From contig NZ_FQYM01000005.1 in the NCBI RefSeq assembly GCF_900141705.1, positions 62,001-126,000 on the forward strand: DNA of 64,000 nt, in the 5' to 3' direction. Positions within the stretch are counted from its first letter, which is position 1. Each line of letters opens with the position of its first letter. Below the pieces are notes generated by a model, which was not told where the DNA came from, did no database searches, and saw only the letters and a list, made by a program, of their open reading frames with translations. Shown here piece by piece: positions 34,801-46,317 of the stretch. The position numbers were made by a program, and so were the translations under genes. This DNA comes from Fibrobacter sp. UWP2 (GTDB lineage: Bacteria > Fibrobacterota > Fibrobacteria > Fibrobacterales > Fibrobacteraceae).

Positions 34801-37800
34801 GCAAGCGTATTGCGACGAGCACGACGGCTGCCCGGAAGATGTTTCCAAATGGCCTGAATGTCAGGATGTTGTAGAGCCCTGGGTGTTGATTTCGGGGTCG
34901 ATGTGCGTAACGAAGGAAGTCAACAATAGGTGGGTTTGCGCGACGGCGAGCGATATTAGCTTGAACGCCTCGGACAATGTTCCTGACGGTTGTATTTCGA
35001 TTGTACCCGATGAAGTCTTGCTGCAGAGTACATTGGTCAAAGGTGATGACCGCTATCTGCACGCAAGTTTAAAGGCTCAACAAATTCCATTCAGGTTTGG
35101 ATTTGCCGGCAAGGATGTCCCTAATGGCACAAAGATTTGGGCTACAGTCTCGCATTCTTCGTTGGCTAGTAGGAATGGCCTAAAGAAGGTGTGTACTTTC
35201 GGCACGGATGTTAAGGAGATTGGTGCAACTTGCACGCTAGATGTCTTCTCTGGTGAACGTGTGCGCCTTTCCTTTGATGATGATGATAACGACGAAAATG
35301 ATGCAAAGCCTACTGGTTTCCATTATTGGAGTTGTACCGGTGACAATTGCCCTGTGGACAATACGGATGCACCTCGCTTCGCTCCGTTTGCCATTAGTGC
35401 AGCCAACAATGCGGTATATGCGCACTTTAACGAGCTAGACAAGCATTGCTTCTTTGATGAGTTCAAAAAGGGAATGGACTGTACGGACGACGGATATTGC
35501 ATAGGCTATTCCGGAGAAAACGCAAAGTGGAACGTGATTGCGGAAAGCGGGTCCGACACTCCGCTTGATCGTCTTGAATATGGCGATGGCTACATCGCTC
35601 TCAAGTCCGGTGCTGCAAGAGGCGCCAACAAGCAGAACGTGACCCTTATGAGCACGGCTGTTGCAGGAACTAGGGGGTATCTCAAAGCTCAGTTCCGCCC
35701 ATCTCGATTGCTCACTGTTAATCAGGCAAGTCTACCGTCAACTGTCACGAATTCTGGATTCTTTATCCATGCCGATGAATCTGCCGGCAACGGCTTGTTC
35801 CTTACCATATACATTGATAAGGATTCCAAGGTTGTAGCTCGTTTACTTGACAACGCTGAACCGAAAAATGTATATGAAAAATTCTTGAAAAAAGATGGCA
35901 ACTCGCTGGTTATGCCTCAATCGGAGCCATTGATCACGTTGACGGTTGATGTGGTTGAAAATCGGCTAACAGTTTCTGTAATAAAGGAAAGGTACTATGG
36001 TGACCAGCCGGAAACCTACACGGCTGTTTTCGAATTGGAAAATTACTCACCGACTGGGGAATATGTCGGGCTGCGCTTGGCGGACCCGAGCATCAAGCTC
36101 TATGACATCGGCTGGAAAAGCGACACCTATTTTGCAGAATGTTGGGATACCTACCCGACTCTGAGCTGTTCTTTCAAGGGAACGTTCCCCGGGGCCGTAG
36201 TTCCCAAAGGCAAGGATGTTCTGCCTTGGGTTGGGCTTTCAAGCTGGTTTGACGCCAAGGGGTGCTATCGCAAATACTATTATCAAGGCGATGATGCCTG
36301 CAGTGCAGGAAACAGCGATTATAGTCCATGCTCGCCCTCCTATAATTTCTCGGAGACGGGTGCTCACGGATATACCCAGGATGGGGTCGAAATAAAAACT
36401 GCTCGAGCCGGAGTCGGCGACTGCTTCAACCTGGGCGATGAGAAGGACAAGTTCCTTGCTCAGTCGGAATGGGCTCATTGTGGGGCCTTCTGGGTTGGCG
36501 AACAGAAAGAGTGCAAAAAAACTGTAGATTTTTTGGGTGATATTGCATCTAGTGTTAGTTCCGCTGTTACCAACTTTAATTTAGTGACGGGAACTGCGAA
36601 CGTTCGTTCTTCTGACATCGTTGTTGAGTTGGAAGATAACAATGAACGTCGCCGCGTCGAAATTTACCTGTTGAGCCAAGAAGACATTGGCGCTCCTGTA
36701 CACTATAGCAAATCGGGCTATCTAACTTTTGAAGCGGGTGGCTCTAAGACAGCAAGCATCAAGGCCGAGGAACTGTTTGATGCGGATGGATTCAATCCTG
36801 AAAAGGTATACGGCATTGCGTTGCTGGTTCTGGAAGGGAGTGCTGTAAATGTCGACAAGCTCTATTCTTATTGCCCGAAAGCGCCTGTTTGCAAGGATAG
36901 TAAGGTGGAGTATATAGGAGACCATTGGCTTGTAACAACAAATTTGACAAATTATGTTAATACTGTCGGGACCTTTGTTGTGCAAGAGAATAACAACTAC
37001 ATAACTCCTGACTATACGTGCACGAATGATGGGTGCGATTATGAGGAGCTTGCATCTCCTACTAATACCGCAAAGTACAAATTCTCAATCGAGGATAATC
37101 CGTGGAGTGGACATGTAGGTGACACGTATAGGTTTACAGTAACGTTGACAACAAAGAGTGGAGACGAACTGAATTGTGGCCAAACAAACGAGAAGAAAAT
37201 TGATCCTGTTGCTATAAGTTGTCTTGGTCTTACGACTGACAACCCCGATAGGCTTGTTGGTGGAGGTCTTCCTCAGTTTAAGTACAAGGTGGGCAATTGC
37301 CCTCCGACCGGTTGCCCGTGGAAGATTACTCTCGAAAGGGGTGGAAACTGGGTGGCTGATATTACGAGCGGGACTGCAGCTACTGTTGGCACTGATGGTG
37401 TGAATACGGATTCTGACGCTGCAAATACGGAAGAAGATCCTTTGACGGCAGGGACTGGGTACTACTTTAAGTTGCAGCCTGTCACGGGCGATGATGCAAT
37501 CGACTTTGACCCCTGTGAGTCTGGCAAATTTGAAATCAAGGAAGTTGTCTCCAGTAGCAGTGAGCAGAGTAGCAGTTCTAGTGAAGAGAGTAGCAGCAGT
37601 GAAGAAGAAAGTAGCAGCTCTGTCGCTTCGAGCAGTAGTGCTGGGGGTGGATTCTCTTGCACTTACACAGGTACAACAGGTGTAAAAATCCAGGGAGGAG
37701 TCGGCAATCAAAATTTGACTTCGACAAACGCACCGCATGCACAATATGACCTGTACATTGATGGTGAAAAAAAGGTTTCCGGTACTTGGGGACTTGGATT

Positions 37801-38743
37801 CAATTTTACTACACCTACTTCGCTCGGCAACCATACCTATAAGGTTACTAAAATGGGAGAAACTGCTGCACAATGTCAGGGATCTTTTGAAGTGGTCGAC
37901 CCGTTGGAATGTAGTGTCGATGATGTAATTCCATTGAATGTTGCAAGTACATTTAGCGTGTCCGTGATGACTGGCTTTAGTTGCTCAAATTGCAATTACA
38001 CTAATGTTAATTGCGGATCCAGTTGTAACGGAGGGGGTGTAACCAATTACAACTTTACGCTAACAAACATGAATACAACAGAATTGAAGGTAAAATGTCA
38101 GTGCAACGACAACATCTATCAGACATGTACAAAATCTGTCAAAGCTGTTCGTACCGTACCGACGTTTAGTTGCAAAACGGGGCTGAAAGCCACCGTAGGT
38201 GAAACGAACAATGTGAAAATTGTTTTGCAGGGTGTCACTGGTTGTGATGAAAATAGCCCTTGGTGTCTCTCCAGCATTACGGGAGACGATATCAGCGTGC
38301 AAAATGGGATTAATGTAGGCGATGGTACGGTGAATCTTGGTGCCTTCACAGATACAGGAACTGATGGGGTAAGCAAGAGTTACACCGTCACTCTTGAAAA
38401 TTCTGCCGGCGTCAGTGCACCGAAAAATTGTAGTGTGGAGTTTGCCGCAGGTTCCAGCGGAACGACAATCGCAAGTGATGTTTGGGAATTCACTAATCCC
38501 AGTGGCACGGAATTTTGTTTTGATGAGCACCCCGTTCAATATGATTGGCAATCAAAAGCCCATATCAGATGTGAATCAGGCAATAATGCGAATGGTCATG
38601 TTACTTTAGATGGAACAGAAGCCTCGCATGGGTGGGAAACTGTAGAAATTACAGTTGATTTGGATGGAAATAAAAAGTACACAGGATGCCACACTGCATC
38701 TCGAAGAGATGGTGGCGATGTAAAATGTTACTTTGGATGGTAA
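31850..38743 (+). CDS. Giant GspK/PilX-like pseudopilin with adhesin-like domains (2,297 aa)
   Basis: The N-terminus is a prepilin leader KNG|VSLVTVLLFMLVATIAATATF; residue +5 is Thr, not Glu, as in tip-located GspK/PilX proteins. It is followed by a Gly/Asn-rich repeat region with beta-strand patterns (about residues 170-330), a Ser-rich linker (about 707-729), beta domains, and a LamG/concanavalin-like region (about 1200-1430, with YLKAQFRPSR and ending GLRLADPS). A second Ser/Glu linker lies at about 1901-1932, then Cys-rich Ig-like repeats to the end. GGAGG at 31841-31845 fixes the start. It is the last gene of the cluster. Typical GspK has about 300 residues, so the size points to an adhesin on a pseudopilus tip (inference). 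Confidence 0.8.
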   Translation: MNMWNKNGVSLVTVLLFMLVATIAATATFKWLTSEGRSSSSRMLQREAYQSAIAGIESARSWMTYHGNDVGSLIKQFEDKQLKEGHSVPILLNSQLTELIRPGQNFKVWLVGVNTSKSTYKLKLLSKGESRNGSAKHNELAILNVDGLYRVNIPKEKVVKTISFEYDYYGGSVDETAGGINATSMVVNGNWTGNPTGVSKNFIVTGNATLTGTTIVVGSENNCIGGDFKAENAGATGGNIYVGGDGTAFSGNFTGNAYFENEVQIGTGGNGLTVTKDMYLGDKLTMRSQKDIKIDGNLCLGENATVQLHEHLANATEFKVKGNLWIPPSSRDWLLPTSTNKINFSDYDIDNASKSGFKLFLGEKKPGIGAVTPKIYMPNGVNCSYNNKYFKVYKSTDGSEHNIDMADYNFDNAFQGCATWVGQKEIGFQAWDKGEYNSGENYCVAPGIMGMGCSWSVEKKWDVYSDHWMIFRTTGNVVGSYTEDKLDFSCGESAKTACSDLWEEGTGCSNSSYVVPDILKAVDTTLLKQRANSAQCIVDLLTGDENNLNNMDVTDLNNCYSSSAADELFNGYLVISDDQGKIAKMLSNPSGTLRGKFVFYPRYKPSSTIALPPTTADASVLVYLPDGASTIQQSGSGEHYNYFVYSLKDVGSLMGSNKWTGSFYFPVSTCARISNMQTAGMTFESNSDLIADLTNASLICDVSVAKCGSGSGESGSSSSSDPSSSESSIDFGGVDSYYISNAPQLSVSIESQYKNNESEPSGNAENNVQGDFIVLPRVIFLPADAPGHLDDYYNILRLNKYPAFEKSEGDVSCDAGLPTSGLLSDPANLATGQYRCTYSYNNKNVKFYVIVSGPQGTDPPIGFKESFHELEATDSYTVKLHVPAHAATLTVNFQKPDDIDDWNVQPASAAVNCAMSLCNVSIPSNASEQDIDLFNVTTSGAESGTAIFTLRPGVGYNVGVPGTLTLQIQSNLTVYREEATAEQLQAYCDEHDGCPEDVSKWPECQDVVEPWVLISGSMCVTKEVNNRWVCATASDISLNASDNVPDGCISIVPDEVLLQSTLVKGDDRYLHASLKAQQIPFRFGFAGKDVPNGTKIWATVSHSSLASRNGLKKVCTFGTDVKEIGATCTLDVFSGERVRLSFDDDDNDENDAKPTGFHYWSCTGDNCPVDNTDAPRFAPFAISAANNAVYAHFNELDKHCFFDEFKKGMDCTDDGYCIGYSGENAKWNVIAESGSDTPLDRLEYGDGYIALKSGAARGANKQNVTLMSTAVAGTRGYLKAQFRPSRLLTVNQASLPSTVTNSGFFIHADESAGNGLFLTIYIDKDSKVVARLLDNAEPKNVYEKFLKKDGNSLVMPQSEPLITLTVDVVENRLTVSVIKERYYGDQPETYTAVFELENYSPTGEYVGLRLADPSIKLYDIGWKSDTYFAECWDTYPTLSCSFKGTFPGAVVPKGKDVLPWVGLSSWFDAKGCYRKYYYQGDDACSAGNSDYSPCSPSYNFSETGAHGYTQDGVEIKTARAGVGDCFNLGDEKDKFLAQSEWAHCGAFWVGEQKECKKTVDFLGDIASSVSSAVTNFNLVTGTANVRSSDIVVELEDNNERRRVEIYLLSQEDIGAPVHYSKSGYLTFEAGGSKTASIKAEELFDADGFNPEKVYGIALLVLEGSAVNVDKLYSYCPKAPVCKDSKVEYIGDHWLVTTNLTNYVNTVGTFVVQENNNYITPDYTCTNDGCDYEELASPTNTAKYKFSIEDNPWSGHVGDTYRFTVTLTTKSGDELNCGQTNEKKIDPVAISCLGLTTDNPDRLVGGGLPQFKYKVGNCPPTGCPWKITLERGGNWVADITSGTAATVGTDGVNTDSDAANTEEDPLTAGTGYYFKLQPVTGDDAIDFDPCESGKFEIKEVVSSSSEQSSSSSEESSSSEEESSSSVASSSSAGGGFSCTYTGTTGVKIQGGVGNQNLTSTNAPHAQYDLYIDGEKKVSGTWGLGFNFTTPTSLGNHTYKVTKMGETAAQCQGSFEVVDPLECSVDDVIPLNVASTFSVSVMTGFSCSNCNYTNVNCGSSCNGGGVTNYNFTLTNMNTTELKVKCQCNDNIYQTCTKSVKAVRTVPTFSCKTGLKATVGETNNVKIVLQGVTGCDENSPWCLSSITGDDISVQNGINVGDGTVNLGAFTDTGTDGVSKSYTVTLENSAGVSAPKNCSVEFAAGSSGTTIASDVWEFTNPSGTEFCFDEHPVQYDWQSKAHIRCESGNNANGHVTLDGTEASHGWETVEITVDLDGNKKYTGCHTASRRDGGDVKCYFGW

Positions 38744-38760
38744 TTCGATAGAAGTGATAA

Positions 38761-41118
<2,358 letters not shown>

Positions 41119-41170
41119 TCCGGTTTGCGCCGAAAAATATATGTTTAGAAGCAGAAAAAGGAGAACTGTT

Positions 41171-42391
41171 ATGAACAAGCTGCTTCAAAAATCGTTTGTG
41201 GCTTTCGCCGCGTCGGTGTTCCTGATGGCATGTGGTGACGATGATTCCTCTTTTGATGCGCTGGAAAAGCCTAAAGGGGATTACTGCAATGTCATTTCGG
41301 AAGATCCGCTTGTCATCGAAGCTGTCGAGTATGGTTTCTATAGCAAGACCATGTTCGAATTCGACAATGGCGATGTTGTCGAAACCGTAGAATTTGAAAG
41401 CCATCAGGCTGCGGAGCTGGCCTGCTCGGAATATGCGAAAGATTCCGATTACAGAAGCGTGGAGTGTAGCGACAAGTCCATCGTGGCGGTTGGAAAGGAA
41501 ACCTTCACGGCTAGCGAATACAAGCGAATGATGGTTGCGTTCGCGTCTGCGTGTGAAGAAGTGAACGAAGCCATGAGTTCTTCGAGTTCTGCGAAGTCAT
41601 CGAGTTCTGTTGCCCCGTCCTCGAGTTCGGTGAATTCTTCTTCGAGTAGCGTTGGCAATGATGAAGTTATGTCGGCCATGTATGTTCAGTATTGGAATAG
41701 CAATGTGGTCGCACTGAATGCCGATGATCTTGAGGGCTGTGAAGATGGCGCCCTTCCCGATGATATGGATCAGTACGAAATCGCGTATGAATTCAACGAC
41801 CCGTACGACCTGGGTGCCGACTATATCGGTGAAAAAACAAATGCGTACCAGGATGTCAAGGTGCCGGGTGTATTTGCCGAGTGCGGAAGCATCGTCCTTG
41901 ACGGGACTAATGGACTGATTGTCCCGAAGAATGATATCTTTAGGACCAAGGGCTTCGTTGTCGAGGTGCGCTTTATGCCGACGGACGAAGGTGACCTTGC
42001 GAACCTCTTTGTCGCGGACCCTCCCGGCAGTGGCGTCGACGGCTGGCAGGTCCGCTTTGATGGTACTGAGGCCCGCTTCCATATTCGCGACGGAAGTGAG
42101 GGCGGTTGGAACATCTATAATGCGGGTGAAGTTTCCCTGAACGAATGGCACGTGTTCCGCGTGAAGCTTTTCCCGACCAAGTCTGATGACGGTATCATTT
42201 CTTATACCCTGAGTCTCTCTTTGGACGGAGTGAGTTTCGAGGGAACTCCGTTCAAAGGTGATGTTTCCGATTTTGATTTCGATGTGGGAATCGGCTATGA
42301 TGCCGTGTACCAGGGAGAGCATGAACGTAGAACGTTCAAGGGAAAGATTGACTATATCCGTTATGGGAGAATTACGGAAGACGGCCTGTAA
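41171..42391 (+). CDS. Lipoprotein with Ser-rich linker and LamG-like domain
   Basis: A 406-residue lipoprotein: lipobox FLMAC with Cys at about residue 20, a helical or beta N-domain, a poly-Ser linker at about residues 135-162 (typical of Fibrobacter surface proteins), and a C-terminal concanavalin-A/LamG-like domain at about 230-405 (VEVRFMPTDEGDLANLF, HVFRVKLFPT, FKGKIDYIRYGRI). Such domains often bind sugars or surface proteins. The ATG at 41171 has AAGGAG upstream; the frame reaches back to 41084 inside icd. The stop overlaps the trmO start by one base. Confidence 0.82.
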   Translation: MNKLLQKSFVAFAASVFLMACGDDDSSFDALEKPKGDYCNVISEDPLVIEAVEYGFYSKTMFEFDNGDVVETVEFESHQAAELACSEYAKDSDYRSVECSDKSIVAVGKETFTASEYKRMMVAFASACEEVNEAMSSSSSAKSSSSVAPSSSSVNSSSSSVGNDEVMSAMYVQYWNSNVVALNADDLEGCEDGALPDDMDQYEIAYEFNDPYDLGADYIGEKTNAYQDVKVPGVFAECGSIVLDGTNGLIVPKNDIFRTKGFVVEVRFMPTDEGDLANLFVADPPGSGVDGWQVRFDGTEARFHIRDGSEGGWNIYNAGEVSLNEWHVFRVKLFPTKSDDGIISYTLSLSLDGVSFEGTPFKGDVSDFDFDVGIGYDAVYQGEHERRTFKGKIDYIRYGRITEDGL

Positions 42392-43179
42392 TGCAGATTG
42401 AACCGATTGGAATATTCCACGGCGATGCCGTTTATAAGTATGACGTCCCTCGCCAGGGGCGTCTTTTTGCGGGACATCCGGGGCGCATTGAACTTGCGAA
42501 GGGGCAAAACTTCGAGACGGCGCTTCGCGACCTCAATGGCTTTGAACGTATCTGGGTGATTTTCCAGTTTCACGAGAACGAAGGCTGGCGTCCGACAACG
42601 CGCCCGCCAGTACCTGCCCCGGGACGAGACCGCATTGGCACCTTCGCGAGTCGCAGCCCTTACCGCCCGAACCCCATCGGTCTCAGCTGTGTGCGGCTCC
42701 TCCGGGTGGATGGCCTTACGTTGTACGTGGACGAGGCTGATCTCTTGAACGGGACTCCGGTCCTAGACATCAAGCCGTACATCCCCATGGCCGACGCCTT
42801 CCCCGGGGCGCGTGCGGGCTGGGTCGACGAGCAGGCCCTGGACCTGTGGACAATCGAAACGTCTCCCGAGTTTGAGGCGCAGAATCGCTGGCTGTTGGAA
42901 AACGCCGGTTTTGACCTCAAGAGCTTTGCACAGGTGCAGTTGGCATGTGGCCCGTTTGACGTGACGCGTAAACGCATTGCACTTAACGAGTGTGCCTGCA
43001 CGGGCGAACTTTCTTACAGGACGTTCCGTATAGATTTTGAGTATGGGGAATCGGAAAGGCGAATTTCCCTCAAAAAAATTCGTTCTGGATATTCCGAGCT
43101 GGAGCTGGACGAAGTTGCCGATATTTACAAGGATAAGGCAATTCATAGGGGCTTCCTGGCTTGTTTCGGTGTGACTTGA
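42391..43179 (+). CDS. trmO: tRNA (N6-threonylcarbamoyladenosine37-N6)-methyltransferase TrmO
   Basis: TrmO (TsaA/YaeB, UPF0066) methylates t6A37 of threonine tRNAs. The 262-residue product starts IEPIGIF, has the SAM-binding loop and FASRSPYRPNPIGLSCVRL at about residues 87-105 and the DLLNGTPVLDIKPYIP motif at about 117-132. It is slightly longer than the E. coli form and has a C-terminal extension. It starts at the last base of the lipoprotein gene. Confidence 0.9.
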   Translation: MQIEPIGIFHGDAVYKYDVPRQGRLFAGHPGRIELAKGQNFETALRDLNGFERIWVIFQFHENEGWRPTTRPPVPAPGRDRIGTFASRSPYRPNPIGLSCVRLLRVDGLTLYVDEADLLNGTPVLDIKPYIPMADAFPGARAGWVDEQALDLWTIETSPEFEAQNRWLLENAGFDLKSFAQVQLACGPFDVTRKRIALNECACTGELSYRTFRIDFEYGESERRISLKKIRSGYSELELDEVADIYKDKAIHRGFLACFGVT

Positions 43180-43209
43180 CTCGCACAAACACCCTAGAAT
43201 CGCTATTAG

Positions 43210-43223
43210 AAAAGCCGGCTTTT
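43210..43223. repeat. Palindrome AAAAGCCGGCTTTT
   Basis: A perfect 14-bp palindrome in the gap after trmO, followed by GTTGT. With its A and T runs it may be a short bidirectional terminator. Confidence 0.45.
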
Positions 43224-43298
43224 GTTGTAAAACGGTCTTTTATTTTCATAAATTCGTGTATATATTAAAAGCGTAAACTTTTTGTAAGTGGTTTAGGC

Positions 43299-46200
43299 AT
43301 GGATTATACTGTCTTGAATACTTATGTGGCTGTTTCGTTCGTCATTGTTATGGCGATGGCGTGGGCGATTTACAGGCTGATTCCCATTGACAAGCCGGCG
43401 AGGATTCTGGCGGCTTCCGGTTTCTTTTCGATAGTCTGCGTTGTCAGCTACTTTGTTCGCGTAACGACGGACGTCATTGGCGTTTTTGCCTGGATGACGA
43501 CCGTGCACTTGATTTGCGTGGATTTCACTCTGCTCCTCTTTTTGATGTTTGTTGTCCACTATACGCAATACCACACAACAAAATCCTTTATTGCTTTTGC
43601 ACGGATTTCTGGCGTCTTTGTTTTAGTTGATGTCGTTTGCCTTTTGATCAACCCGTTCAAGCGAATTGTCTTGGACTTTGGCATGCGTTCGCCGGAGCCG
43701 TTGTATTCAAAGGTGATTTATGCGGCCCAGCATCCGCTTTACTACTTTCACATGGGCTTAGCCTATGTTTTGATTTTTGCTATCCTCACGGTTCTGGTAA
43801 AGCGAATGCTTTCGGTGCCTGCCGAGTTCGCTAGGCAGTACAAGTTCACAATTGTCGGGCTTTTTGTAGTGTTCCTCTTTAATGTGGCGTCTGTCTTCAT
43901 TCTTGGCAACAAGAGTTTTTTGAATTTCTCTGTAGGTGTTTATGCCTTGATGGGTTACGTCACTTACCTGTTCGCCTACAAGTTCGAGAACTACATTATG
44001 CTCAATTACTTTAAAGAGAGCGTGTTCGAGAACGTGTCGCAGGGGATTGTGCTGTTTGATTTTGAAGGCGACATGCTGATGCGCAACACCAAGGCGGTCC
44101 GCATGCTTCCGACGGTGCTGTTCGACGACCACTTGAGCAAGAAGGAGTTTGAGCAGGCGTGCAACATTGTGGTTGATGAGGAGCGGAACCTGGATGTGGT
44201 CCCGCTCCAGTGTACCATGAACTTGAAGACCGGCCCCGTGATGCTGCGTTGCGACTACCGCAAAATGCGCAACAGTTCGGGAACCCTCCTGGGTTACCTT
44301 TATGTGTTTGCCGACTTGGGCATGGAGGCGGACTTGCTGACGGGCTACCACAAGTGGGAGAGCTTCAAGAACTTTACGCTCGAAAACGCAAGCACCTTTG
44401 CGTTGCCCATGACGGTGATTCTCGCCGACATCAACAACCTGTCTGTGGTGAACAGCGTGGGCGGCAAGGAACGCGGTGACCAAATGCTCAGGGAGTTCGC
44501 CAGGATCCTTCGTGAAGAATTCCCCAAGGATGCCTACTACGTCCGTGCCACGGGCGCAACATTGGCGCTGTTCTGCTACAACATGCCGCGCGATGTGGTT
44601 GCCGAAAAAATGGAAGCCGTTCGAAAAAAATTCGGGGCCGGGTTCCTCTATGCGCTGGAGCGCGCCACCGAAGACAAACCGAATATTTTGAATGCGGTGG
44701 AGACGGCCTACAAGGCGTTGTACCAAAAGAAACTGGTAGACCGTGACAGCAAGCATTCCGATTTGCTGAATTCCCTTTTAAAAACCTTGCGTGAGCGCGA
44801 CCCCCATGCCGACGCCCATATGGAACAACTTAAAAAGTGGAGTGCTGGTTTGGGTCCGCGCTTGAACCTGACCGACAAGCAACAGAGTGATTTGGAATTG
44901 CTGTGCATGCTGCACAACATTGGAAAAATCGCCGTGCCTACAGAGATTCTCAATAAACCTTCGGCGCTCACTGCAGATGAATGGCGCTTGGTACAGGGGC
45001 ATGTGGAGAAGGGAGCGCAGATTGCCAAGAGCGCGAAGGACTTTGCGGGCGTAGCCGACCTGATCCTTCACCAGCACGAACGCTGGGATGGCAAGGGCTA
45101 TCCCGATGGTCTGAGCCGCGAAAGCATCCCTCTCCTTTGCCGCATTGTGAGTGTGCTGAATGCCTACGACGCCATGCTGAGCGAACGTCCGTACCGCAAG
45201 GCGCTCACGAAGTCGGTTGCCATCAAGGAACTGCGTGCCTGTGCGGGAACGCAGTTTGACCCTGCGGTCGTGGCAGAATTTTTGCAGGTGCTGAATGAGT
45301 CCGGCGAGAACATTGCGGTCGCGGCGACTGCCGGCGAGGACCCCGATCGCGCCCGTCTGCATGTGCCCTCGGTCGATGCCATGGCCTCGATGAAGGCGAT
45401 GGTGCAGGAACTGGACGAACACGTCCCTCACGTACACACCATCCGTTACAGTCGCTACATTCTGGATTCCAAGAACAAGATTATCTCGGTGGATGACAAC
45501 TTCGAGGTAATGACGGGCTATACCCGCGAAGACATCCGCGAAAAGAAACTGTCGCAAGACGACTTGATCCCGCCTGAGGACTTGACGGAATACCTGTGCT
45601 TGACTTCTGAAGTTCTCGCCAACAACCAGATTGCGTATTTTGAACATCGCATCCGCTGCAAGAACGGTTCCATGATTTACGTGTTCTGCATGGGGAGGGT
45701 CTATTACGACTCTGCCACCCGTGAATTTTGCAGCGAAATCATCATCCACGACAGTTCCAACACTTTTGCCATGCGTATGATGAAGCACGACGAAAACGAA
45801 AAATCGCAGCGTCAGTTGCGTCAATGGGAAGACACGTACCGCAAGGACTCCTTGACGGGCGTGTTGAACCGCTCCGCCTTCCAGAGTGATGTCGAAGAAA
45901 AACTGCTCGACGAAGAGACCAAGGTGATGCTCCTGATGATTGACGTCGACAACTTCAAAGGCTACAACGATACGTACGGGCACCGCGCCGGCGACGAGTA
46001 CCTGATCCAGGTGGCCCGCGCTATCCAAGGCGCACTTCGTGGCAGCGACTTGGCATGCCGTATGGGTGGCGATGAGTTTGCTGCGGCACTGTTCTTTAAA
46101 AGGAGCTGCGAAACTTCGTTTATGCACGTGCGCGCCGGACAAATTTACGAGAGGATTATGAATGTGCTCCAAAAGGAGGAACACTTTACGGGACTCTCGA

Positions 46201-46316
46201 TGGGTGTGGTGGTCGCCGAAAAGGAGGGCACAACGTTCAAGGACCTATACGAAGCGAGCGATAAGGCGCTTTACAACTCCAAGGAAAGTGGCCGCGGGCG
46301 AATGTCAGTGGGCTAA
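43299..46316 (+). CDS. Membrane PAS-GGDEF-HD-GYP cyclic-di-GMP signalling protein
   Basis: A 1,005-residue multidomain protein. Residues 1-225 hold about seven membrane helices of the HisK-7TM type; then PAS-like (230-335), a degenerate GGDEF-like domain (345-470, lacking the GGDEF signature), an HD-GYP domain (490-660), a second PAS (715-835) and a C-terminal GGDEF (850-1005) with an intact GGDEF motif (CRMGGDEFAAA). In the HD-GYP domain the HD pair is H539-N540 (LHNIGK), so the metal-binding Asp is missing, while HQHERWDGKGYPDGL is intact. It is therefore probably a diguanylate cyclase with a non-catalytic HD-GYP. No Shine-Dalgarno is obvious; TATATT at 43261-43266 is a likely -10. Confidence 0.9.
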   Translation: MDYTVLNTYVAVSFVIVMAMAWAIYRLIPIDKPARILAASGFFSIVCVVSYFVRVTTDVIGVFAWMTTVHLICVDFTLLLFLMFVVHYTQYHTTKSFIAFARISGVFVLVDVVCLLINPFKRIVLDFGMRSPEPLYSKVIYAAQHPLYYFHMGLAYVLIFAILTVLVKRMLSVPAEFARQYKFTIVGLFVVFLFNVASVFILGNKSFLNFSVGVYALMGYVTYLFAYKFENYIMLNYFKESVFENVSQGIVLFDFEGDMLMRNTKAVRMLPTVLFDDHLSKKEFEQACNIVVDEERNLDVVPLQCTMNLKTGPVMLRCDYRKMRNSSGTLLGYLYVFADLGMEADLLTGYHKWESFKNFTLENASTFALPMTVILADINNLSVVNSVGGKERGDQMLREFARILREEFPKDAYYVRATGATLALFCYNMPRDVVAEKMEAVRKKFGAGFLYALERATEDKPNILNAVETAYKALYQKKLVDRDSKHSDLLNSLLKTLRERDPHADAHMEQLKKWSAGLGPRLNLTDKQQSDLELLCMLHNIGKIAVPTEILNKPSALTADEWRLVQGHVEKGAQIAKSAKDFAGVADLILHQHERWDGKGYPDGLSRESIPLLCRIVSVLNAYDAMLSERPYRKALTKSVAIKELRACAGTQFDPAVVAEFLQVLNESGENIAVAATAGEDPDRARLHVPSVDAMASMKAMVQELDEHVPHVHTIRYSRYILDSKNKIISVDDNFEVMTGYTREDIREKKLSQDDLIPPEDLTEYLCLTSEVLANNQIAYFEHRIRCKNGSMIYVFCMGRVYYDSATREFCSEIIIHDSSNTFAMRMMKHDENEKSQRQLRQWEDTYRKDSLTGVLNRSAFQSDVEEKLLDEETKVMLLMIDVDNFKGYNDTYGHRAGDEYLIQVARAIQGALRGSDLACRMGGDEFAAALFFKRSCETSFMHVRAGQIYERIMNVLQKEEHFTGLSMGVVVAEKEGTTFKDLYEASDKALYNSKESGRGRMSVG

Positions 46317-46317
46317 A

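Noticed and set aside
31850-38743. Ser-rich stretches as direct-repeat or CRISPR-like arrays
   Set aside because: They are in-frame AGT/AGC/TCT codons of poly-Ser linkers.
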